Origin: Kitasatospora sp. MMS16-BH015
GTDB lineage: Bacteria > Actinomycetota > Actinomycetes > Streptomycetales > Streptomycetaceae
Direction: 5' to 3'
Length of the DNA: 64,000 nt
NCBI RefSeq assembly: GCF_002943525.1
Contig: NZ_CP025394.1
Coordinates: 6,138,001-6,202,000, forward strand
Of the stretch, positions 15,603 to 25,122 are shown in pieces; the first letter of the stretch is position 1; each line of letters starts with the position of its first letter. The notes below the pieces were generated by a model, which saw only the letters and a list, made by a program, of their open reading frames with translations, was not told the origin of the DNA and ran no database searches. The position numbers were made by a program, and so were the translations under genes.

Positions 15603-18089
15603 ATGCCGGCCATGACGCCACCACAGGCGGAGCCAGAGTCTGCGCTCCCGAGCGCCCCCACCGTGCCACCCACCCCAACCCCCACCCCCGCCACCCCGCC
15701 CGGCCCGCCGCCCGTCCGGGGCGCGGCGGCCCCGCCGGGCGCCATGCCCCCTCCCGGCACGGTGCCGCCGCCTCCTGGCACGGTGCCTCTGCCTCCCGGC
15801 ACGGTGCCGCCGCCTCCTGGCACGGTGCCTCTGCCTCCCGGCACGGTGCCGCCGGCCAGCATGGCGTTCGCCCCCGGCACGGCGTTCCCATCCGGGGCGG
15901 TGCCGGCCCCGGGCTTCGGCCCCGCCCCCGCCCCCGTACCCGGCACGATGCCCCCGCCCGGTGCCGTCCCGCCGCCCGGGGCCGGGCACCCCGGTGCCGC
16001 CGCGCCCGTCCAGCCGCGCCCGACCGGTCCGGTGCGGCCGCAGCCGGTGGCCGGCCACTCCGAGGTGATCTGCGTCAACGCCCCGGCGATGACCGCCTCC
16101 GGCCCCGACGGTCAGCTGCGCGGCCACGGCCTGCACGGCTTCTTCCGGGCCGGCGTCAGGGCCCTCGCGCGGATGGAGCTGCGTCTGGGCGGCATCGAGC
16201 CGCTGCCGCTGCAGGGCACGCTGACCTCGGCGGCGGAGGCCAGGTTCGTCGGCGCGGTCCGCGTGCCCGGCGATCCGGACCCTGATCCGGCGCTCACCGT
16301 CGAGCGGCTCAGGAACGCCGACGGCGTGGAGACCGTCACCGTGCGCAACACCGGCGGCCGCCCGGCTCGGCTGCCGCTGGAGATCACCTTTGGCACGGAC
16401 CTCGGCCAGCTGTCCGAGATCGCCGCAGGCCACCGCACCCCCGACCTGCCCGCGCAGGTCCAGTCGGCTGGCCTGCGCTGGGCCGGTCCGCACCACAGCG
16501 CGACCGTCTCGGCCAAGCCCTCCCCGCACGCCGTCCTGGCCGGGGCCGGCGTCCTGCGCTGGGATCTGGAGGTGCAGCCGGGCGCGCGGTGGTCGGTCGA
16601 GCTGCGCAGCGAGCTCCAGTCGCTCACCCCGCCGGCGGTCCGGCCGCCGACCGGGCGCGGCCCCGGCGTGCCGCTGCCGTGGTCCGCACCCGGGGTGCGC
16701 TGCGACGACTCACGCGCCGAACTGCTGCTGCCGCGTTCGCTCGACGCACTGGCCGGCCTGCTGCTCGCGGACGCCGACCGGCCCACCGACCTCTACTCGG
16801 CCTCCGGCGCCCCCTGGCGCTTCGGCCTCACCTCGGCGGACGCGCTCTGGGCGGCCAGACTCACCCTGCCCCTCGGCACCCGCCTGGCCGCAGGCACCCT
16901 GCGCGCCCTCGCGCGCCGTCAGTACCCCGGGGGCGCACGCCCCGAGGGCGTGATCCCCGGTGCGCTTCGCCACGCGGGCCCTGAGCTTCCCCCGTCCTGC
17001 ACGGCCACCGAGGCCACGCTGCTCTTCGTCACGGTGCTGGCCGAGGCCTGGCGCTGGGGCATGCCCACCCAGGAGGTCGCCGACCTCCTCCCGGCCGCGG
17101 AGCGGGCGCTCGCCGCCCTCCGGGCCAACCTCGCGACCGATCCCGTCGGCGCGCGCCCCGCGCTCGGGAGCGAGCCGGATGCCCCGGTGATCGAGGGCCC
17201 GGTCGGCTTCGTCACCGACCTGGGCCGCACGGCCGAGGAGCGCAGCGCCCGCCCCGTCCCGGCGCGCTGCGAGGCGCAGGCCCAGGCACATCGGGCCGCA
17301 CTGCACGGCGCCGATCTGCTGGAGGCGTTCGGCCGCCCCGGCGCCGCCGAGTGGCGGGCCTGGGCCGCCGGCCTGCGGGAGCGCTTCCGCGAGCAGTTCT
17401 GGATCGACGACCTGTCAGGCGGCCGCCCGGCCGCCGCACTGATCGCCCCCGGCCGGCCGCTGCCGACGGTGGCCGCCTCCTTCGTCCACCTGCTCGACCT
17501 CGGTCTGGCCGCCGAGGGCGCTGATCACGAGGGCCTGTTGGACCGCGAGCAGACCAGGGTGCTGGCCCAGCGGCTGGTCGCCCCGGAGTTCGACTGCGGA
17601 TGGGGCCTGCGCACCCTGAGCGCGAAGTCCCCCCGGTTCAATCCGATCGGGCACCGCAGCGGAGCGGTCCGCGTCCACGAGACGGCGCTCGCCGTGGCCG
17701 GGCTGTCCGGGGCGGGGTTCGAGCGGGAGGCGGGGGAGCTGCTCACCGGTCTGCTCGACGCCTCGGCGCACTTCGAGGGCCGGCTGCCCGAGATGTACGC
17801 GGGGGAGCAGCGGGTCCCGGGCTGCCCGCCGGTGCCACACCCGGCGGCCTGCCGCCCGGCGGCCGTGGCCTCGGCCGCCGGTGTCCACCTGGTCACCGCC
17901 CTCGCCGGGATCCGCCCGGACGTCCCGGCCGGTCGGGTGGTGGTCCGCCCCGCCAGTACGGCCCCGCTCGGCGAGCTGGAGCTCACCGGCCTGCGGGTCG
18001 CGGGGGAGCCGTTCTCGGTCCGGGTCAGCCGGATCGGTGTCGCCGTGGTCGAGGAGGCATCGCCTTCGCTGCTCCTGGGAGCCCGCTGA
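15603..18089 (+). CDS. Glycogen-debranching-type protein with Pro-rich N-terminus
   Basis: This 828-aa protein starts at ATG 15603, 8 nt after a strong GGGAGGAG. Residues 1 to about 150 are a disordered Pro/Gly/Ala region containing five PPGTVP-like repeats. The next part matches the N-terminal beta-rich domain found in glycogen debranching enzymes (GHGLHGFFRAGVRALARMEL, in part; then LPLEITFGTDL). The remaining ~450 residues resemble an (alpha/alpha)6 six-hairpin glycosidase domain with GVIPGALRHAGPELPPSC, RFREQFWIDD and CGWGLRTLS. The likely role is alpha-1,6-glucosidase action on an alpha-glucan, but I cannot identify the catalytic acids with certainty. The Pro-rich start is not a signal peptide. 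Confidence 0.78.
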   Translation: MPAMTPPQAEPESALPSAPTVPPTPTPTPATPPGPPPVRGAAAPPGAMPPPGTVPPPPGTVPLPPGTVPPPPGTVPLPPGTVPPASMAFAPGTAFPSGAVPAPGFGPAPAPVPGTMPPPGAVPPPGAGHPGAAAPVQPRPTGPVRPQPVAGHSEVICVNAPAMTASGPDGQLRGHGLHGFFRAGVRALARMELRLGGIEPLPLQGTLTSAAEARFVGAVRVPGDPDPDPALTVERLRNADGVETVTVRNTGGRPARLPLEITFGTDLGQLSEIAAGHRTPDLPAQVQSAGLRWAGPHHSATVSAKPSPHAVLAGAGVLRWDLEVQPGARWSVELRSELQSLTPPAVRPPTGRGPGVPLPWSAPGVRCDDSRAELLLPRSLDALAGLLLADADRPTDLYSASGAPWRFGLTSADALWAARLTLPLGTRLAAGTLRALARRQYPGGARPEGVIPGALRHAGPELPPSCTATEATLLFVTVLAEAWRWGMPTQEVADLLPAAERALAALRANLATDPVGARPALGSEPDAPVIEGPVGFVTDLGRTAEERSARPVPARCEAQAQAHRAALHGADLLEAFGRPGAAEWRAWAAGLRERFREQFWIDDLSGGRPAAALIAPGRPLPTVAASFVHLLDLGLAAEGADHEGLLDREQTRVLAQRLVAPEFDCGWGLRTLSAKSPRFNPIGHRSGAVRVHETALAVAGLSGAGFEREAGELLTGLLDASAHFEGRLPEMYAGEQRVPGCPPVPHPAACRPAAVASAAGVHLVTALAGIRPDVPAGRVVVRPASTAPLGELELTGLRVAGEPFSVRVSRIGVAVVEEASPSLLLGAR
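15750..15854. repeat. Five 21-bp tandem units encoding PPGTVP repeats
   Basis: Five 21-bp units alternate between two variants (A-B-A-B-A), one with CCCGGC...GCCGCCG and one with CCTGGC...CCTCTG. The pattern implies duplication of a 42-bp A-B block. Frame is preserved and it encodes alternating PPGTVPP and PPGTVPL. Confidence 0.9.
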
Positions 18090-18136
18090 CGCCGGTAGCA
18101 CGGGGTCGCCACGTGGAGTCGTCGACCGCCGGAGGC

Positions 18137-18170
18137 GTGGCGAGACCGGGGGAGTGGCGAGACCGGGGGA
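18137..18170. repeat. Two identical 17-bp tandem units
   Basis: GTGGCGAGACCGGGGGA occurs at 18137-18153 and again at 18154-18170, followed by the partial copy GTGGA. It lies between the debranching-type gene and the Nudix regulator and is non-coding. Confidence 0.85.
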
Positions 18171-18261
18171 GTGGAGCGGCTCCGTCCGGGGTAGGACGGG
18201 TGCAGAACGAGACGGATGGAGTGCCGAGCGGCGGGGAGCGATCCCCGGGGTTTCCGAGTCT

Positions 18262-18298
18262 GTGCTTATCGTCAGAGAGACGACTATCATCGTCCCCA
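18262..18298 (+). promoter_or_regulatory. Putative leaderless promoter with operator-like inverted repeat
   Basis: TATCAT (18285-18290) lies 7 nt before the ATG of the Nudix regulator, a -10 position for a leaderless transcript. GTGCTT at 18262-18267 has 17-bp spacing but is a weak -35. The inverted repeat TCGTC-agaga-GACGA (18269-18283) sits directly against the -10, a good place for autorepression. Confidence 0.4.
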
Positions 18299-19041
18299 TG
18301 TCCCGTTATGACCCGTCGGCCTTCCCCCCGTTCGCTGTCACGGTCGACCTGGTGGTGCTGACGGTGCGGGAGCACGCGTTGTGCGCGCTGCTGGTCCGGC
18401 GTGGCGAGCCGCCGTACCAGGGGTACTGGGCCCTGCCGGGCGGTTTCGTCCGTCCCGACGAGGGGTTGGCGGAGGCCGCCTCCCGAGAGCTCGCGGAGGA
18501 GACCGGCCTGCGCGCCCACTCCGCCTCGGGTCAGAACTCCGCCGGGGCCCACCTCGAACAGCTCGCGACCTACGGCCACCCGCAGCGCGACCCCCGGATG
18601 CGCGTGGTGAGCGTGGCGCACCTCGCGCTCGCCCCCGACCTGCCGACCCCGCGTCCCGGCGGCGACGCGAGCAGCGCCCGGTGGGCACCCGCCGGGGAGC
18701 TGATCGGCCAGAGCCCCGCCGACGGCGTGCCGCTGGCCTTCGACCACGGCCGGATCCTGGCGGACGGCGTCGAGCGAGCCCGGTCGAAGATCGAGTACTC
18801 CTCGCTGGCCACGGCCTTCTGCCCGCCGGAGTTCACCGTCGGCGAGCTGCGCCAGGTCTACGAGGCGGTCTGGGGCGTGGCCCTCGATCCCCGAAACTTC
18901 CACCGCAAGGTCACCGGTACCCCAGGCTTCCTGGTCCCGACCGGTGGCACCACGACCCGTCAGGGCGGCCGCCCCGCCCAGCTCTTCAAGGCGGGCGGCG
19001 CCACCGTCCTCAACCCGCCGATGCTCCGCCCGGAGTCCTGA
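18298..19041 (+). CDS. Nudix-domain transcriptional regulator, NrtR-like
   Basis: This 247-aa two-domain protein has an N-terminal Nudix fold with a complete Nudix box (GFVRPDEGLAEAASREL then AEETGL), including the RE and EE residues that bind metal in active hydrolases. The C-terminal ~80 residues (FTVGELRQVYEAVWGV, DPRNFHRKVTGTPGFLV) match the winged-helix DNA-binding domain of NrtR-type regulators of NAD metabolism. NrtR proteins use the Nudix domain as an ADP-ribose sensor. The ATG at 18298 has no ribosome site and fits a leaderless transcript. No NAD-biosynthesis gene is adjacent, so targets are unknown. A hairpin terminator follows. Confidence 0.85.
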   Translation: MSRYDPSAFPPFAVTVDLVVLTVREHALCALLVRRGEPPYQGYWALPGGFVRPDEGLAEAASRELAEETGLRAHSASGQNSAGAHLEQLATYGHPQRDPRMRVVSVAHLALAPDLPTPRPGGDASSARWAPAGELIGQSPADGVPLAFDHGRILADGVERARSKIEYSSLATAFCPPEFTVGELRQVYEAVWGVALDPRNFHRKVTGTPGFLVPTGGTTTRQGGRPAQLFKAGGATVLNPPMLRPES

Positions 19042-19103
19042 GCCCGTGGCCGGGCGCCGGCGGCCGCCGGCCGGGAGCGGGGAGCCCTGAGTCCGACGTG
19101 CGA

Positions 19104-19133
19104 ACGGCCGCCCCAGGGTTCCGGGGCGGCCGT
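19104..19133 (+). terminator. Hairpin terminator after the Nudix regulator
   Basis: An 11-bp perfect stem, ACGGCCGCCCC/GGGGCGGCCGT (19104-19114 and 19123-19133), has an 8-nt loop, 62 nt past the stop. Confidence 0.65.
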
Positions 19134-19313
19134 CCAGTCGGCGGGTGCCGGAGCTGTCGCCTGATCGAGTGAGCTGCGCGGCCAAAGCGCCGACGGGCCA
19201 CCCGGAATGCCCGAAATCTCCACCTCCCGGGCCTACTGTGCTCGGGCGGGCACGCACGGACACCACCCGTGCCCCGCGGACTCCGTCGGCCGAGGACGTG
19301 GGAGCAGGCAGCG

Positions 19314-20672
19314 ATGATCCAGACCACCGGACTGACCAAGGTCTACCGCCGAGGCCGCCCTCCCGCGTTGCTCGACCTGAGCTTCGACACCCGTCCGGGG
19401 ATGGTCACCGCGCTGCTCGGCGCGGAGGAAGCCGGCAAGACCACGGCCCTGCGACTGATGGTCGAGCTGGAACGCGGCCAGGGCATCACCCTGTTCGGCG
19501 GGCGGACCTACCGCCGGCTGCGGCGGCCGGAGCGCGACGTCGGCGTCCTGCTCACCGAGGGCCGGCCGTCCGCCGGGCACCCCGGTCGGCGGGCGCGCGG
19601 CCACCTGCGGATGCTGGCCGGAGCGATCGGCGTCCCGGCCCGCAGGGCGGACGAACTCCTGGAGCAGACCCGGCTCGCGGGCGTCGCCGAGCACCGGCTG
19701 CGCTCGTTCTCGCCGGGCATGCACCGCCGCCTGGCCCTGGCCGGCGCCCTGCTCGGCGATCCGCACGCCCTGCTGCTTGACTGCCCCACCGAGGAGTTGT
19801 CGCCGCGCAACGTCGAGTGGTTCCACTCCTTCCTGCGGTCCTTCGCCGTGTCCGGCGGCACCGTCCTGGTCACCACCCGCACCCCGCAGGAAGCCTCACT
19901 CCTCGCCGACCGGGTGATCACCATCGACCACGGACGGCTGGTCGCCGACCAGCCCGTCACCGAGTTCCGCCGCACCCGGCTGCACCCTGAGGTGGCCGTC
20001 CGCGGCCCGCAGATGGCCCGGCTGGCCGACCTGCTCACCGAACAGGGCGCCCAGGTCAGGCGGGACGGCGCCGTGGGCATCGCCGTGAGCGGAGTCGGCC
20101 GCACCGAGATCGGCGAACTCGCCTACCGGCACGGCATCCTGCTCCACGAACTGGCCGACCGGGTGGTCGAACAGCCCCTGACCCGCCCGAGCCGCCCGGT
20201 CCTCCCCACCGCCTCCGGCCGCTCGGGCCACGTCCAGCTCCACCCCCAAGCTCAATCCCACCCCGAGCTCCAGTCCCAACTTCAGCCCCACCCGGTCGAC
20301 CTCCTGTCCCATCAGCAGGAACAGCCCCACCCCCTCCCCGTGGCCCCGCTCGCCACCCTCCAAGCGGCACCCCCGCACCCGACGCAGGCGGCCAGGACGG
20401 CCCCAGCCCCGAGCCCGACTCCAGGCCAGGTGCCCGCCCCGACCCCGGCTGCCCCTCCCGCTCCCACCCCCGCTCCCGCTCCGGCTTCTGGGCAGTTCCC
20501 GAGCGCCGCCGAGACTGTGGTTCTCCCCAGAACGGCGCCGTACTCCCCGCTCGCCGGGCCTGCCCCGGCGGCTGCGCCGTCCGCCCAGCTCGCTGCGCCC
20601 ACCCCGGCGGCTGCGCCGGCCGGGCCGGCCGAGGCTCACCTGCCCACCCCCACCGACCCCCGGAGCGAGTGA
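19314..20672 (+). CDS. Degenerate ABC-transporter ATP-binding protein
   Basis: This 452-aa protein has an ABC nucleotide-binding domain in residues 1-200. Walker A is intact (GAEEAGKTT, 36-44). Several catalytic positions are altered: Walker B reads LLLDCPTEE, so the catalytic Glu is Cys157; the H-loop reads VTTRTP, with Arg189 in place of His; the signature is SFSPGM rather than LSGGQ. It probably binds ATP but hydrolyses it poorly. Residues ~210-290 look like the usual exporter C-terminal domain. The last ~160 residues are a Pro/Gln/His/Ala-rich tail unusual for the family. ATG 19314 follows GGGAG by 9 nt. It is 3 nt upstream of the permease gene and clearly forms a unit with it. Confidence 0.85.
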   Translation: MIQTTGLTKVYRRGRPPALLDLSFDTRPGMVTALLGAEEAGKTTALRLMVELERGQGITLFGGRTYRRLRRPERDVGVLLTEGRPSAGHPGRRARGHLRMLAGAIGVPARRADELLEQTRLAGVAEHRLRSFSPGMHRRLALAGALLGDPHALLLDCPTEELSPRNVEWFHSFLRSFAVSGGTVLVTTRTPQEASLLADRVITIDHGRLVADQPVTEFRRTRLHPEVAVRGPQMARLADLLTEQGAQVRRDGAVGIAVSGVGRTEIGELAYRHGILLHELADRVVEQPLTRPSRPVLPTASGRSGHVQLHPQAQSHPELQSQLQPHPVDLLSHQQEQPHPLPVAPLATLQAAPPHPTQAARTAPAPSPTPGQVPAPTPAAPPAPTPAPAPASGQFPSAAETVVLPRTAPYSPLAGPAPAAAPSAQLAAPTPAAAPAGPAEAHLPTPTDPRSE

Positions 20673-20675
20673 CCC

Positions 20676-21506
20676 GTGCGCGTACTGGCCTACGAGGTGC
20701 GGCGACTGCGCGGCCTCCGCTCCACCTGGTTCCTGTTCGGTGCCGTGCTGCTCGCCGATGCGGTGGTCACCGCGCTGCTGGCCCGTCAGCTCCCCGCCGG
20801 GCAGCTCGGGGTGGGGGCGGCCGTGCGGACGGTCACCGCCGTCGTGCCGCTGCTGCCCCTGCCGATCGCCGCGCTCGGGGCGGGGGCGCTGGGTGCCCTC
20901 TCGTACGGGCACGAGGTGCGCCACCCGGGGTTGGCCGCCTCGCGGGTCTCGTACCGGCGGAGGCTCGGCCTGCTGAGCGGGAAGCTGGCGGTCATCGGGG
21001 TCGTCGCGGTGGCCCTTGCGGTGGCCACGCTCGCGGTCGACGCCGTGGTGCTCCGGCTCGCGCTCGCGCCGGGGGCGCACGCCGGGCGGCTGTTCACTCT
21101 GGCCGCCGTGCACCCCGACCACTTCGGGCACCCGGGCTCGGTGCTCCGCCCGCTGGTGCTGTTCGCGGCCGCGGTGGCGGTGGCCGCCTGGACCGGCCTG
21201 CTGGTCACCTCCCTGGTGCGCAGCGCCGCCGCCGGCCTGCTGATCCTCTGCGCCCTCCCGGTGCTGGCCGAGCCCGCGACCACGCTGGCGCTGCGTCAGT
21301 TCGGCCCCGGCTGGGCGGAGCGGGTGCGTGAGCTGCTGCCCTTCCAGTACGGCCTCGACCGCCTGCCGGGCGGCTCCGGCGGCCTGGGCCACCAGGTTGG
21401 ACAGCTCGGCGCGGTGGATCCGTTGGTGCTGGCGGTGCTGGTCGCTCCGCCGGTGCTGCTGCTGGCCTGCAGCCTCCTGCTCCAGGCGCGCCGCCGTGCG
21501 ATGTGA
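20676..21506 (+). CDS. ABC transporter permease, ABC-2 type
   Basis: This 276-aa membrane protein has about six hydrophobic helices (near residues 18-36, 48-75, 106-128, 160-185, 188-205 and 250-270) and no signal peptide, as in exporter permeases that pair with CcmA-type ATPases. It starts at GTG 20676, 3 nt after the stop of the upstream ATPase gene. The substrate is unknown. With the upstream ATPase catalytically altered, the pair may be regulatory or slow. Confidence 0.78.
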   Translation: MRVLAYEVRRLRGLRSTWFLFGAVLLADAVVTALLARQLPAGQLGVGAAVRTVTAVVPLLPLPIAALGAGALGALSYGHEVRHPGLAASRVSYRRRLGLLSGKLAVIGVVAVALAVATLAVDAVVLRLALAPGAHAGRLFTLAAVHPDHFGHPGSVLRPLVLFAAAVAVAAWTGLLVTSLVRSAAAGLLILCALPVLAEPATTLALRQFGPGWAERVRELLPFQYGLDRLPGGSGGLGHQVGQLGAVDPLVLAVLVAPPVLLLACSLLLQARRRAM

Positions 21507-21939
21507 CTCACCCCAGCCAGTCCGGGAGCCGGCGCGGGAGCCGGCCTGGCCGGCCCGGCCCCGGGGGCTCCGGCCGAGGCTTCTCGCCCAGCTGGAGAAG
21601 GAGTTCGCCACCCCGGTGGCGCCAGACCGCGCCACTATGCGCGCCACCAGTGCTTCGCCCGTAACGCCAGCCTTGGCCAGCCAGTTTCGCCACCCCTGCA
21701 GCTCCTGCTGCGCCACCCCGTCGGCCACCCCGGGCGCGGTGGTCCGCGCCACCCCCGTGGCGCCAACCAACCCGTGCCGATGCGGTGGTGACTGGCTGTC
21801 ATGAAGATCGCCACAATGCGCCCGAAATATCTGCTTCTTGCTGATAAGAGGTCAATTATCCGGTCACGGGCGATCACCCTTTCGTGTGCTTTTCACGAGA
21901 ATTCTCAAGCCGGGCCCGCCGATCGCCGACAAAGGACGT
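21507..21939. other. 433-nt intergenic region with clustered GCCACC/GGTGGC motifs and an inverted repeat
   Basis: No gene is supported. From 21604 to 21765, CGCCACC or its complement occurs about nine times, including a near-duplicate (CACCCCGGTGGCGCCA at 21609 and CACCCCCGTGGCGCCA at 21750). From 21800 the sequence becomes AT-rich, as expected for the promoter of the next regulator. It contains GATAA-(8 nt)-TTATC at 21843-21860, a possible operator. Confidence 0.6.
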
Positions 21940-22812
21940 GTGAGTACCCTTGCGCACCCCACCATGACCGCCGCCCGCTCGACCGACACCGTCGGCTCCG
22001 CGGAGCTGGACCGCTTCTCCTACGCCGACCGGCCCGTCCCCCCCGCCCCCCGCTGGGAGGGCTCCGAGACCGAGCTCTCACGAGTCGGCCGCAAGACCAC
22101 GAGCAGCCGGGGCCGTGGCCTGCACGGCCAGCTCGTCCAGCAGCTCGGCCAGATGATCGTCTCGGGCGACCTGGGCGCCGACCGCCCGCTCGTCCCCGAG
22201 GAGATCGGCCAGCGCTTCGAGGTGTCGCGGACGGTCGTCCGCGAGTCCCTCCGCGTGCTGGAGGCCAAGGGCCTGGTCAGCGCCCGGCCGAATGTCGGCA
22301 CCCGGGTCCGTCCGGTCACCGACTGGAACCTGCTGGACCCCGACATCATCGAGTGGCGCGCCTTCGGCCCGGCCCGGGACGAGCAGCGCCGCGAGCTCTT
22401 CGAGCTCCGCTGGGCGATCGAGCCGCTGGCCGCCCGGCTGGCCGCCGGCCATGGCCGGGAGGACGTCCAGCAGCGGTTGGTCGAGCTGATCGAGATCATG
22501 GCCCACGCCGGAGCCCAGGGCGACCTGGTCAGCTACGGCCGGGCCGACACCGAGCTGCACGCCCTCGTGCTCCAGATGGCCGGGAACCGGATGCTGGAGC
22601 ACCTGTCCGGGATCATCTCCTGCGCCCTGCACGTCTCCGGCGGTCAGTCGGCCTCCTGCGAGCGTCCCTCGGACGCTTCGGTGAGCCTGCACACCCGCCT
22701 GGTCGACGCGCTCGGCACGGGTGACGGCACTGCCGCCGAGGCAGCCGTCCGGGCCCTGCTCACCGTCCACCCGGAGGTCGAGCACGGTGTACCGGCCCCC
22801 CGTGAGCACTGA
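21940..22812 (+). CDS. GntR-family regulator, FadR subfamily
   Basis: This 290-aa transcription factor has an N-terminal winged helix (LHGQLVQQLGQMIVSGDLG, VPEEIGQRFEVSRTVVRESL, LEAKGLVSARPNVGTRV) and a C-terminal all-helical FCD ligand domain (ELFELRWAIEPLAARLAA, DTELHALVLQMAGN), whose Asp/His residues usually bind a metal and an acid ligand. Typical ligands are sugar acids or other carboxylates. GTG 21940 is chosen for the nearby AAAGGA, although its spacing is only 3 nt; ATG 21964 is the alternative. An inverted repeat about 80 nt upstream may be its own operator. No metabolic operon is adjacent to indicate targets. Confidence 0.85.
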   Translation: MSTLAHPTMTAARSTDTVGSAELDRFSYADRPVPPAPRWEGSETELSRVGRKTTSSRGRGLHGQLVQQLGQMIVSGDLGADRPLVPEEIGQRFEVSRTVVRESLRVLEAKGLVSARPNVGTRVRPVTDWNLLDPDIIEWRAFGPARDEQRRELFELRWAIEPLAARLAAGHGREDVQQRLVELIEIMAHAGAQGDLVSYGRADTELHALVLQMAGNRMLEHLSGIISCALHVSGGQSASCERPSDASVSLHTRLVDALGTGDGTAAEAAVRALLTVHPEVEHGVPAPREH

Positions 22813-22902
22813 CTGCCCGCGCTGCCCGCGCTGACCGCACGCGCCGACCGCGAGAGCGACGGCGGTGAGCACGCGGACCGAGCAACCGGTCCGCCCGCTC
22901 AC

Positions 22903-23040
22903 GCGGTCGAGCTCACGCAGTCGGGCTCCAGCGGTCGGGCTCGAGCGGTCGAGTTCGAGCGGTCGAGTTCGCGTGGTCGCACCCACGCGAGTGGGATCGC
23001 TCACGCCAGTGGGATCGCTCACGCGAGCGGGATCACTCAC
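22903..23040. repeat. Composite minisatellite: six 14-bp then three 18-bp units
   Basis: Six consecutive 14-bp units (22903-22986) of the form GCGGTCGAGTTCGA are followed without a gap by three 18-bp units (22987-23040) of the form GCGAGTGGGATCGCTCAC. The 14-bp units diverge mainly at the edges, and the 18-bp units differ at 1-3 positions. A 14-bp period is not a multiple of three, so this is not a protein repeat. It lies between the GntR gene and hrdB. Confidence 0.9.
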
Positions 23041-23145
23041 GTCGGCCGCCCCGCGGCCGCCCGTGCGTACCCGGCCCTTGTGGCCGGTGGGTGCGGTCGG
23101 CCCGTGCGACCGGCCCGGACCTCCCGGCAGGGCCTCCCGGACGAC

Positions 23146-23174
23146 TCGTGGCGCCGGTGTGACCGGCGCCACGA
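23146..23174. terminator. 13-bp perfect hairpin upstream of hrdB
   Basis: TCGTGGCGCCGGT (23146-23158) and its exact complement (23162-23174) flank a 3-nt GTG loop. It probably terminates transcripts from the left and insulates hrdB. Confidence 0.75.
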
Positions 23175-23431
23175 AGGCCATGCGTAACACTTGAGGGGTA
23201 GCAGCGATGTGTACGGAGCGGAAGCAGCTCCGGGAATACCGTCACAGTGTCACAATGCTGTGTTGGTCTGCGGCGCTGCTGCCGCCCGCAAGCCAGTCCT
23301 CAAGCAAACCCAGTCTCAAGCCCGAGCCGGTCGGAATCGACAGCGCGTGCGTGTCTGCGCGTGATCCTTCCCCGCCCTCTCGGGCGGCCCGGTACGGGTT
23401 CGAGTCCCACTCTTCGTCCGAGAGGTTGTTC
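23175..23431 (+). promoter_or_regulatory. hrdB leader and promoter region
   Basis: These 257 nt must carry the hrdB promoter(s). GGAATA at 23233-23238 could be an ECF-type -35 element, but I cannot pair it confidently with a -10. A 6-bp CCGCCC-tctc-GGGCGG hairpin (23372-23387) and the GGTTCGAGTCC sequence (23397-23407), which looks like a tRNA T-loop, lie close to the start codon. No complete tRNA can be folded. Confidence 0.4.
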
Positions 23432-25048
<1,617 letters not shown>

Positions 25049-25079
25049 AAGACCGGCTGGACCGAGAGACCGGCGACAC

Positions 25080-25122
25080 CGCGAGGGCCCGGAGTGCTGC
25101 ACCAGCACTCCGGGCCCTCGCG
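25080..25122 (+). terminator. hrdB terminator, 19-bp perfect stem
   Basis: Arms 25080-25098 and 25104-25122 are fully complementary with a 5-nt loop (GCACC), 31 nt after the hrdB stop. No T-tract follows. Confidence 0.85.

Noticed and set aside
21508..21877. Small minus-strand genes in the region upstream of the GntR gene
   Set aside because: Frames contain only repetitive Val-Ala or Trp-Arg translations of the GGTGGC repeats and lack ribosome sites.
22987..23040. CRISPR-like direct repeats
   Set aside because: Units are contiguous with no spacers, unit length changes from 14 to 18 bp, and no cas genes are nearby.
23391..23411. Possible tRNA gene (T-arm sequence GGTTCGAGTCC)
   Set aside because: No D-arm, anticodon arm or acceptor stem can be paired at the required distances, and it lies within the hrdB leader.
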